8,772 bases of DNA. Source: Candidatus Uhrbacteria bacterium (GTDB lineage Bacteria; Patescibacteriota; Patescibacteriia; SG8-24). The first letter of the stretch is position 1; each line of letters begins with the position of its first letter. The DNA lies in contig JACQSM010000036.1 in the NCBI GenBank assembly GCA_016205965.1, forward strand, positions 1 through 8,772, given 5' to 3'. Of the stretch, positions 1-5,279 are shown piece after piece. The position numbers were made by a program, and so were the translations under genes. The notes beneath the pieces were generated by a model, which worked only from the letters and a program-made list of their open reading frames with translations, made no database searches and was not told the origin of the DNA.

Positions 1-849
1 GAGCACTGGTGCCCGGTCGACCTCTACGTCGGCGGCGCCGAGCACGCCGTGCTCCATCTTTTGTATTCGCGCTTCTTCACCAAGGTGCTGTTCGACAACG
101 GCCAAGTCTCGTTCGACGAGCCGTTCATGAAACTGAAAAATCCAGGCTTGATCATGGGCGAAGACGGCCAGAAGATGTCGAAGTCGCGCGGCAACGTCAT
201 CAATCCCGACGACGTTGTCGCCGAATACGGCGCCGACGGCATGCGCATGTACGAAATGTTCATGGGCGATTTCGAGGCGGCCAAGCCCTGGGACACCAAT
301 GGCATCTCGGGCATCAGCCGTTTTCTGGACCGCGTCTGGACCATCTGCCACGACGTCGTTCATCAGCGCCGCGACGCCGTCGCGCCCGAACTCGAGCGCG
401 CCCTGCACAAGACGGTCAAAAAAGTCTCGCATGACATCGAAGACTTCAAATTCAACACCGCCATCTCGGCCATGATGATCCTGATGAACGACTGGACCGA
501 TCTCGGCGGCGGCAGCCGGCAGTTCGCCGGCACATTCCTCAAGCTGCTGGCGCCGTTCGCGCCGCACTTGGCCGAGGAACTCTGGCAGCTGCTCGGCAAC
601 GCCCACAGCATTTTCCGGTCCTCCTGGCCGGCGTGGGACGAGGCCCTGACCGTCGACGCCAAGATCGAACTCGTCATCCAGGTCAACGGCAAGCTCCGTG
701 ATAAGATGGAAGTCGAGGCCGGTTCGGGCGAGGAAGACCTCAAAGCCCGGGCTCTGGCCAGCGAAAAAGTGAGGCAGTTCATCGCCGATAAGACTGTCCT
801 GCACGTCGTCGTGGCCAAGGGCCGCCTGGTGAATATCGTCGTCAAATAA
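1..849 (+). CDS. leuS: Leucyl-tRNA synthetase, C-terminal part (5' truncated by window)
   Basis: This is the last 282 residues of a class I leucyl-tRNA synthetase, the cytoplasmic enzyme that attaches leucine to tRNA-Leu using ATP. The reading frame is open from base 1, so the N-terminal HIGH motif and the editing domain lie outside the window. Visible parts: the LeuRS-typical stretch YVGGAEHAVLHLLYSRF at residues 10-26, the catalytic KMSKS loop at residues 58-62 (bases 172-186, within GQKMSKSRGNV), a helical anticodon-binding region at about residues 100-215, and the small C-terminal domain with IELVIQVNGKLRDKMEV at about 221-237. The stop is TAA at 847-849. Nothing looks broken. The next gene starts one base after the stop, so the two are probably co-transcribed. 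Assignment is close to certain from motif order; only the missing 5' part limits it. Confidence 0.97.
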   Translation, partial: EHWCPVDLYVGGAEHAVLHLLYSRFFTKVLFDNGQVSFDEPFMKLKNPGLIMGEDGQKMSKSRGNVINPDDVVAEYGADGMRMYEMFMGDFEAAKPWDTNGISGISRFLDRVWTICHDVVHQRRDAVAPELERALHKTVKKVSHDIEDFKFNTAISAMMILMNDWTDLGGGSRQFAGTFLKLLAPFAPHLAEELWQLLGNAHSIFRSSWPAWDEALTVDAKIELVIQVNGKLRDKMEVEAGSGEEDLKARALASEKVRQFIADKTVLHVVVAKGRLVNIVVK

Positions 850-850
850 C

Positions 851-1540
851 ATGGGCGAGCGCTATCACAATCTGCTTCCGGCTTTCACCGGAACCTCGAT
901 CGACTGGAACGGCGTTTTCGGCGCCGGTTTTGCCAACGTCAACAAGCGTTGGGTCTCGGTGTACCGCGAAGTCGCCATCGACGAGCTGATCCGCATCGCC
1001 TCCGGCGGTTTGCGGGCGGCGCCGCCCGAGCTTCTGGTGCCGGAAATCCGCGAGGAGATGGAGCTGCTCGACCGTTTTCGTCCGTCGTCCCTGGCCCGCC
1101 TGGGCGTCAGCCGGGTCAACGCCATCTACGCCACGCCGACGCCGGAGCTGTCCCGCAATCAGCAGCGCCGCGAGCGCATCATGCTCGAGCTCAAGATCGA
1201 TCCGGCCGCCGCTTTCGTCGGCGACGCCGATTTCGTCACCTGTCTGGTGCCGTTCATGGGCGTGTATCGCTACGGTCTCGAGCGCCACCAGGAGGTCTTC
1301 CGCAAATATTGGCAGAGCGTCATTCCGCTCAAGGATTTCTTCAAATATTACGAACGCCTCGAAGCCGTCGAGGGTTTCCGCTGGGTCGCCCGCATGGGCG
1401 CGCCCCGCGGCTACCCGCGCGTGTTCTTCATTCCCGAGGTGCTCATCATGAGCCCGTCCGTCAGCACCGGGCACATCCGCATCGTCCAGCATGACGGTCA
1501 AATGGCTCCCGAAGAGGGGAGGCCGTCGGGCGGCCACTGA
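851..1540 (+). CDS. Hypothetical protein of unknown function, 229 aa
   Basis: I do not recognise this protein. It starts with ATG one base after the leuS stop, without a Shine-Dalgarno sequence, which fits translational coupling to leuS. It is 229 residues long, soluble-looking, with no membrane segment or signal peptide. The first half (residues about 35-125) is rich in charged helices, for example EIREEMELLDRF and RRERIMLELKID. The middle has an aromatic stretch, VPFMGVYRYGLERHQEVFRKYW (about 133-154), and KDFFKYYERLEAV. The C-terminal part looks more beta-like, with YPRVFFIPEVLIMSPS. I see no nucleotide-binding loop, metal ligand cluster or catalytic motif. Codon use and GC resemble the flanking genes, so it looks native. 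The reading frame is long, unbroken, and packed against leuS, which supports a real gene. Confidence 0.75.
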   Translation: MGERYHNLLPAFTGTSIDWNGVFGAGFANVNKRWVSVYREVAIDELIRIASGGLRAAPPELLVPEIREEMELLDRFRPSSLARLGVSRVNAIYATPTPELSRNQQRRERIMLELKIDPAAAFVGDADFVTCLVPFMGVYRYGLERHQEVFRKYWQSVIPLKDFFKYYERLEAVEGFRWVARMGAPRGYPRVFFIPEVLIMSPSVSTGHIRIVQHDGQMAPEEGRPSGGH

Positions 1541-1546
1541 AGGCGC

Positions 1547-1576
1547 TTGCGCCATACGAAACCGAAATGATAAGAC
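1547..1576 (+). promoter_or_regulatory. Candidate promoter for the comEC operon
   Basis: TTGCGC (1547-1552), an 18-nt gap, then TGATAAGAC (1568-1576) gives a -35 and a TGn-extended -10 with a weak -10 core (3 of 6 matches). The predicted transcription start, about 1583, is only four bases before the ATG at 1587. That pattern of near-leaderless starts recurs in this window. It supports 1587 as the start of the channel gene over the upstream in-frame ATG at 1491. Confidence 0.35.
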
Positions 1577-1586
1577 ATGCCGGCTT

Positions 1587-3047
1587 ATGGCCGGCTTTGT
1601 CGATTCGCCCTCGAAGAGGCTCTTCGCCCTGGCGGTTTCTTTTTCCGCAGGCATTGCCCTGCACGCCTTCGACGAGCGCGTCTGGGGCTTGCTGCCGGCG
1701 TTCGTTTTGGCGGCTGCCGGCATGGCGGCGGCATTTATCGACCGCGGGCCGCCGCTAAGGCGATTCGTCTGGTCATGTTTGGCCGCGGCGCTCATCGGCA
1801 TCGGCCGATATGATCTCGCCTTGGCCGCGCTGCCGCCGCTGCCGGCGGCATCCAACGGCATCGTCAGCTTAAGCGCGACCGTCATCCGAACGCGGCAAGG
1901 ACAGAAGAACGCGATCCTCGTCGGGGATCGCGTCGTGTTTTCAGGCACCGCCTTGGCCGGAAGAATCGAAATCACGTCCGCGCTCTCCGCCGGCGCCCGC
2001 GCCGGGGACGAGATCGAAGCGCGCTGCCGGCTCGCCGAAATCGACCCGGCGTCGCCCAAGCGGTTCCTCGAGCGCGTCGTCGGCCGCTGTTTCCCGCGCG
2101 ATCCCATCGTTATCCTCCGGCGGCCGCCGCACCGCGATCCGATCGACGCTATCCAGGAACACACCCGCCGAGTCGCCGGCCAAAGCGTGCCCGAACCCGA
2201 AGCCTCGCTCCTGCTCGGCATGACCACCGGCGATCGCAGCGGCCTGCCCGCCGATCTCAACGACGATTTTCGGGCCGCCGGCGTGTCGCATATCATGGCG
2301 GTCTCGGGCTACAACGTGACCAAGATCGCCGATCTCGCGCTGGCGCTGTTGGCGCTCTCGGGCATGCGGCATCGCCGGGCCGCCGCCGCCACCATCGTCG
2401 TCCTGTTCGTCTTCGCCGCCGTCGCCGGCCTGGGCGCGCCGGTGGTCCGGGCCGCCGCCATGGGCAGCCTTTCGCTCGTCGCGGCCCTCTTGCGTCGGGT
2501 CGCCAACGCTGCCAACGCCCTGGTTCTCGCGGCCGCGCTCATGCTGGCGCAGCAGCCGTTCCTGCTGCGCCACGATCTGCCGTTCGCGCTCTCCTTCGCC
2601 GCCATCTGGGGCCTGTCGGCGCTGGCTCGGCCGTTCGAGCGCGAGTGGGCGTTTCTGCCCGAAGTCTGGGGGATCCGCAAGACGCTGGCTGAAACCGTCG
2701 GCGCGACGCTGGCGACGCTGCCGCTCCTGTTGATGACTTTCGGTACGCTGCCGCTGATTTCGCCTTTCACCAACATGCTGGTGCTGCCGCTGGTTCCGGC
2801 CGTCATGGCGCTGGGTTTGGCGGTCATCGTTGCCGGATCGATGCATCCGCTGTTGGCGGCGCCGGCCGCCCTCGCCGCCGCGATCATCATCAGGATCATG
2901 GAAACCGTCGTTTCGGCCTTCGCCGCCCTGCCCTGGAACCCGTCATTGCATATCGGTCCGGCCGGCGCCGTCGTCATCGCCGGCTGGATCGTGTTGCTCG
3001 CCTACGCCCTGCGCAAGAAGGGCGAAAAAACCGTCGAGCCCGTATGA
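1587..3047 (+). CDS. comEC: ComEC/Rec2-family DNA uptake channel protein, lacking the metallo-beta-lactamase domain
   Basis: This is the membrane channel part of ComEC, through which single-stranded DNA crosses the inner membrane during natural transformation. The 486-residue protein begins with two or three hydrophobic segments (about residues 10-75), followed by a soluble region (about 90-180) matching the N-terminal OB-like domain of ComEC. Then comes the competence-domain hallmark GVSHIMAVSGYN at about 231-242, and a series of hydrophobic helices to the C-terminus (LALALLALSG, AAATIVVLFVFAAVAGLG, and later ones). It ends in KKGEKTVEPV with no MBL domain; full-length ComEC proteins are usually 700-800 residues. 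The missing domain is the next gene, which overlaps the stop by four bases. An ATG at 1491 in frame would overlap the upstream gene by 50 bases and add a basic, non-hydrophobic leader; I prefer 1587 because a promoter sits just before it. Confidence 0.9.
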   Translation: MAGFVDSPSKRLFALAVSFSAGIALHAFDERVWGLLPAFVLAAAGMAAAFIDRGPPLRRFVWSCLAAALIGIGRYDLALAALPPLPAASNGIVSLSATVIRTRQGQKNAILVGDRVVFSGTALAGRIEITSALSAGARAGDEIEARCRLAEIDPASPKRFLERVVGRCFPRDPIVILRRPPHRDPIDAIQEHTRRVAGQSVPEPEASLLLGMTTGDRSGLPADLNDDFRAAGVSHIMAVSGYNVTKIADLALALLALSGMRHRRAAAATIVVLFVFAAVAGLGAPVVRAAAMGSLSLVAALLRRVANAANALVLAAALMLAQQPFLLRHDLPFALSFAAIWGLSALARPFEREWAFLPEVWGIRKTLAETVGATLATLPLLLMTFGTLPLISPFTNMLVLPLVPAVMALGLAVIVAGSMHPLLAAPAALAAAIIIRIMETVVSAFAALPWNPSLHIGPAGAVVIAGWIVLLAYALRKKGEKTVEPV

Positions 3048-3868
3048 ATAGACGCATGAAGAAACGACTTTTGTTCATTGCGGCGGCGGCAAGCATCTCA
3101 ACCGCTCTCTGGATCGGCCGCGCGCACCGCCAAGACGACGTCGTCATGCGATTTTTTGACATCGGCCAAGGCGACGCCGCCATGATCAGCCGCGGCCGAA
3201 CCCAGGTGCTCATCGATGCCGGGCCGGATCGCGCCGTCCTCGGCAAACTCGGCCGGGCCATGCCGTTTTTCGACCGTCATATCGATCTGGCGGTGCTGAC
3301 GCATCCGCATGCCGACCATTTCGTGGGCTTCATCGGCGTCTTCGAGCGCTACCAAGTTGACCGCCTGCTGGTCAGCGGCGCCGACAACGGTTCGCCCGAC
3401 TACCGCGCCTTCGCCGCCGCGGCCAAAGCCGAAGGCGCCGAGATCATCCGGGCCAACCCCGGCGATAAAATAGAAATCGGCGACGCGACCATCGAAGTGC
3501 TTTGGGCCTCGCCCCGGCCGCAGCACGGCGACCTCAACGACGCTTCCGTCGTCTTTCGGTTACAGGCAGGCGGGCAGGCAGCGCTCTTCATGGGCGATGC
3601 CGGCGAGAACATCGAACGCGCCCTGCTCGCCGCCGGCATCCAGCTTCAGGCCCAGATCCTCAAGGTCGGACATCACGGCAGCCGCACGGCGACCGGCGCC
3701 GACTTCCTGGCGGCCGTCCGCCCGGAAGAGGCGATCGTCTCGGTCGGCAAAAACACCTATGGCCACCCGTCGTTCTCGGCCCTCGAACGTCTCAAGGCCG
3801 CCGGCGTCCGCATCCGCCGCACCGACCGCGACGGCGATATCACCGTGAAATTTCGCCGTCCGCCTTGA
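3044..3868 (+). CDS. ComEC-type metallo-beta-lactamase domain protein, membrane anchored
   Basis: This 274-residue protein corresponds to the C-terminal domain of full-length ComEC, a metallo-beta-lactamase-fold domain thought to act on the non-transported DNA strand outside the membrane. Visible motifs: FFDIGQGDAAMI (the ComEC MBL opening), the metal-binding HPHADH at residues 87-92, the GDAGEN segment at about 184-189, and KVGHHGS at 207-213. The N-terminus MNRRMKKR followed by a hydrophobic helix (about 9-25) predicts an anchor with the domain outside, which matches the orientation of this domain in fused ComEC. It starts at the ATG within an ATGA overlap with the channel gene, so translation is likely coupled; a second ATG at 3056 would remove only four residues. 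All expected metal ligands visible to me are present, so it is probably active. Confidence in the family is high; the DNA-degrading role is inferred from the family. Confidence 0.92.
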   Translation: MNRRMKKRLLFIAAAASISTALWIGRAHRQDDVVMRFFDIGQGDAAMISRGRTQVLIDAGPDRAVLGKLGRAMPFFDRHIDLAVLTHPHADHFVGFIGVFERYQVDRLLVSGADNGSPDYRAFAAAAKAEGAEIIRANPGDKIEIGDATIEVLWASPRPQHGDLNDASVVFRLQAGGQAALFMGDAGENIERALLAAGIQLQAQILKVGHHGSRTATGADFLAAVRPEEAIVSVGKNTYGHPSFSALERLKAAGVRIRRTDRDGDITVKFRRPP

Positions 3869-3893
3869 ACAATCGGCGTATTCGCGCTACAGT
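3865..3893 (+). promoter_or_regulatory. Candidate promoter for ndk
   Basis: TTGAAC (3865-3870) and TACAGT (3888-3893) are separated by 17 bases, each matching the sigma-70 consensus at four of six positions. The predicted start at about 3900 gives a leader of about 20 nt before the ndk ATG, with no Shine-Dalgarno sequence in it. The -35 overlaps the stop codon of the upstream gene. Confidence 0.5.
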
Positions 3894-3919
3894 ACGCACA
3901 ATTAACGACCTTCAAGATT

Positions 3920-4390
3920 ATGTCCAAGCCCGAACGAACTCTCGTGCTCATCAAGCCGGACGCTCTCCAGCGCAATTTGCTCGGCGAAATCGTCGGCCGT
4001 TTCGAACGCAAAGGCCTCAAGATCATCGGCATGAAGATGATGCAGCTCGGCGATCTGGTCGTGACCGAGCACTACGCCCACCACCAGGACAAGCCGTTCT
4101 TCGGCGGCCTCAAGGCGTTCATGCAGAGCTCGCCGATCGTCGCCATCGTCCTCGAGGGCGTCGAAGCGATCTCGGCGGTCCGTCTGCTGGTCGGCCCGAC
4201 CAAGGGCTCGACCGCCGACGCCGGCAGCATCCGCGGCGATCTCTCGATGAGCACCCAGGCCAACCTGGTCCACGCCTCCGACTCGCCGGAAGCGGCCGAA
4301 AAAGAGGTCTGGCGCTTCTTCAACACCGACGAAATCTTCGCTTACAAGAAGGTCGATTACGAATTCATCTACGGCTCGGACGAGAAGTAG
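3920..4390 (+). CDS. ndk: Nucleoside diphosphate kinase
   Basis: The enzyme moves the gamma-phosphate from ATP to other nucleoside diphosphates through a phosphohistidine, keeping NTP and dNTP pools balanced in the cytoplasm. The 156-residue sequence opens with TLVLIKPDALQRNLLGEI, the family's usual first strand and helix. It carries the substrate-contacting RLLVGPTKG..A..GSIRGDLS segment at about 88-109. The active-site histidine is H118 within NLVHASDSPE, where most bacteria have NxVHGSDS, so the usual glycine after histidine is alanine. The length is slightly above the common 135-150. The start is the first ATG of the family-conserved region, preceded by a good promoter but no Shine-Dalgarno sequence. 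It appears to be a single-gene transcript between the comEC operon and the structured region downstream. Confidence 0.97.
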   Translation: MSKPERTLVLIKPDALQRNLLGEIVGRFERKGLKIIGMKMMQLGDLVVTEHYAHHQDKPFFGGLKAFMQSSPIVAIVLEGVEAISAVRLLVGPTKGSTADAGSIRGDLSMSTQANLVHASDSPEAAEKEVWRFFNTDEIFAYKKVDYEFIYGSDEK

Positions 4391-4405
4391 TCCGTCCCGC
4401 CGATG

Positions 4406-4414
4406 TTATCCACA
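4406..4414 (+). promoter_or_regulatory. DnaA-box-like site TTATCCACA
   Basis: This nine-base match is identical to the strongest E. coli DnaA box. It lies just after ndk and directly upstream of the promoter at 4423-4450. I see no second box nearby and no replication gene, so it is more likely a lone regulatory or chance site than an origin. Confidence 0.3.
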
Positions 4415-4422
4415 TTTTTCTC

Positions 4423-4450
4423 TTGCACCCGCGCAGCCACGTGGTAATCT
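4423..4450 (+). promoter_or_regulatory. Candidate promoter with extended -10, upstream of a structured RNA region
   Basis: TTGCAC (4423-4428), a 16-nt gap, and TGGTAATCT (4442-4450) form a -35 and TGn-extended -10. The same TAATCT core with a TG extension precedes rpsL in this window, which supports its use here. The predicted start is G4457, exactly the first base of a segment (GGCTTGT) that can pair with bases 4575-4581. Confidence 0.45.
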
Positions 4451-4456
4451 CATCAA

Positions 4457-4581
4457 GGCTTGTCGTGAGTCGCCATGTTCTTTAGGAGGAGATTCGCGTC
4501 TCCTGGCCGGTGCCGGATGCCGCTACCCGTTTCCTCGGGTGGCAGCGCCCGGCACCGTTTCCGTATTGCCGCGTACAAGCC
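4457..4581 (+). ncRNA. Possible structured small RNA of unknown class, about 125 nt
   Basis: The stretch after ndk holds no convincing gene but folds strongly. The predicted 5' end GGCTTGT (4457-4463) pairs perfectly with ACAAGCC (4575-4581). Inside, GGAGA (4488-4492) pairs with TCTCC (4499-4503), and bases 4508-4529 pair with 4536-4557 in a long hairpin of three stems (CGGTGCCGG, GCCGC, TACCCG) separated by a 2x2 internal loop, with one mismatch and a TTTCCT loop. A strong TAGGAGGAG Shine-Dalgarno-like motif (4483-4491) is partly in the first hairpin with no ATG/GTG/TTG at the right distance. I found no SRP, tmRNA, 6S, 5S or RNase P signature. There is no clear U-tract terminator, and the 3' part overlaps the promoter of the next gene. 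The hairpin could instead be a terminator or REP-like palindrome after ndk. Confidence 0.35.
4508..4557. repeat. 50-nt imperfect inverted repeat (hairpin)
   Basis: Left arm 4508-4529 and right arm 4536-4557 pair as 9 bp, a 2x2 internal loop (AT against GC), 5 bp with one C-A mismatch, and 6 bp with one T-G wobble, closing a six-base loop. The right arm is followed only by TTT, so it is a weak intrinsic terminator at best. It is the most stable simple hairpin in the window and would be about equally stable from the other strand. Confidence 0.8.
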
Positions 4582-4594
4582 CGCATGGTATAAA
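4566..4594 (+). promoter_or_regulatory. Strong extended -10 promoter for a leaderless thioredoxin mRNA
   Basis: TTGCCG (4566-4571), a 17-nt spacer and TGGTATAAA (4586-4594) make one of the best promoters in the window: -10 core 5 of 6, with a TG extension. The predicted transcription start is 4601, the A of the ATG, so the message would be leaderless. This decides the start codon of the following gene. Confidence 0.6.
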
Positions 4595-4600
4595 ACGCAC

Positions 4601-4999
4601 ATGAAGACCGCGATGAAAATCACCCGCAATGTCCGCACGGCTTCGATCGCCGTCCTTATCGTGCTGGCGGTTTTCGTCGTTTGGAAAAAGAGCCGGCCGT
4701 CGACGCCCGACCCCAAGATCGCCTTCGGCCAATGCCTCACCGACAAGGGAGCGAAATTTTACGGCGCCTACTGGTGTCCTCATTGCACCGCCCAGAAGAA
4801 GCTCCTCGGCAAGGGCTTCTCCAAAGTCACCTATATCGAATGCGCCGTCCCCGGCAACCCGCAGAAACAGACCGAGGACTGCAAAAACGCCAAGATCGAA
4901 GGCTATCCGACCTGGATTTTCGCCGACGGCGCCAGGAAGTCGGGCGAGGTGACGCTCCGCGATCTGGCCGACCAGACCGGTTGCCCGTGGAATCCGTAA
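4601..4999 (+). CDS. Membrane-anchored thioredoxin-like protein, VKOR-associated type
   Basis: This 132-residue protein has a basic N-terminus and one hydrophobic helix (about residues 12-28), then a thioredoxin-like domain predicted outside the membrane. The active site is FYGAYWCPHCTAQKKLLG with redox cysteines C59 and C62, and the cis-proline loop is GYPTW (P103). It also has C81 in YIECA and C94 before the NAKIEGYPTW segment. This pattern closely resembles the thioredoxin domain fused to the C-terminus of vitamin K epoxide reductase (VKOR) in cyanobacteria and plants, a DsbA-like partner in making disulfides. Here the domain stands alone, and no VKOR is in the window. The frame could extend upstream to an ATG at 4475, but that would translate the hairpin region, and the promoter places the transcript start at 4601. 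Disulfide formation in exported proteins is inferred from the family. Confidence 0.85.
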   Translation: MKTAMKITRNVRTASIAVLIVLAVFVVWKKSRPSTPDPKIAFGQCLTDKGAKFYGAYWCPHCTAQKKLLGKGFSKVTYIECAVPGNPQKQTEDCKNAKIEGYPTWIFADGARKSGEVTLRDLADQTGCPWNP

Positions 5000-5028
5000 T
5001 TGTCCGTTTTCCGTCCCGTTGGTACGAT
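5000..5028 (+). promoter_or_regulatory. Promoter of the structured RNA, shared in type with tRNA-Pro
   Basis: TTGTCC (5000-5005), a 17-nt spacer and TGGTACGAT (5020-5028) form a -35 and extended -10. The first 12 bases, TTGTCCGTTTTC, are identical to those at 5841-5852 ahead of tRNA-Pro, which has the same spacing and a TGTTAGGAT extended -10. The predicted start is about 5035. It lies directly after the thioredoxin gene's stop codon. Confidence 0.6.
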
Positions 5029-5032
5029 GAAA

Positions 5033-5279
5033 GCGAACTTCACGGTTCGCGCTCTCAAGTTTCGGGACAATCGTTTTGGCAGGGGAGACCGTATTCTTTC
5101 GTCTTTCGGGACGGGAGAGAGGACTCCGGCGGCCCACCGCCGCCTGCGCGATTCTCGGCGGGTGAGGCGTCCCTCACTCGCGGACGAACGCGGCTGGCGT
5201 CGAGCACTCGCTTGGCGAGGGCAAGGCCCCAATAAGCTTTCTGCCGAAACTTTTGACGCAACCGTGGGGTTTTTCTTTT
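5033..5279 (+). ncRNA. Structured RNA of unknown class, about 240 nt, with paired ends and a U-rich 3' tract
   Basis: Between a stable-RNA-like promoter and the next ATG lies a GC-rich, hairpin-dense stretch with no convincing gene. The ends pair: 5036-5047 with 5260-5271, 12 consecutive pairs including two G-U. A second long-range helix joins 5068-5082 to 5241-5255, 13 pairs with one 2x2 internal loop. Enclosed hairpins: 5094-5103/5110-5119 (10 bp with G-U pairs), 5127-5132/5137-5142, 5158-5167/5172-5181 (10 bp, loop CGTC) and 5207-5211/5215-5219. TTTTTCTTTT (5270-5279) follows, as at an intrinsic terminator. Competing pairings exist: a local 5' hairpin (5033-5038/5045-5050) and CCCCA/TGGGG (5227-5231/5265-5269). 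I found no SRP tip, tmRNA, T-box or RNase P core motif; a divergent 6S-like RNA remains possible. It may instead be a cis-acting leader of the gene at 5280, whose ATG abuts the U tract. Confidence 0.6.

Noticed and set aside
1491..1586. Upstream start for the ComEC channel gene at ATG 1491
   Set aside because: It would overlap the upstream gene by 50 bases and add an arginine-rich segment unlike ComEC N-termini. A candidate promoter lies between it and the ATG at 1587.
842..2296. A 484-codon minus-strand open frame
   Set aside because: It lies opposite the 229-aa gene and comEC, has low-complexity Ala/Arg/Ser-rich composition and no family motif. Such antisense frames are common in GC-rich coding DNA.
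4475..4600. Upstream start for the thioredoxin-like gene at ATG 4475
   Set aside because: It would add 42 basic residues encoded by the hairpin region and place the membrane helix internally. A strong promoter predicts transcription starting at the ATG at 4601.
5033..5279. Assigning the structured RNA to RNase P, SRP RNA, tmRNA or a T-box
   Set aside because: I looked for the RNase P GAGGAAAGUCC and ACAGAA core, the SRP GGAAG/AGCAGCC tip, a tmRNA tag frame with CCA end, and the T-box GGUGGNACC element. None is present. GGGAGAGAGGACTCCGG (5113-5129) only loosely recalls the RNase P P4 region.
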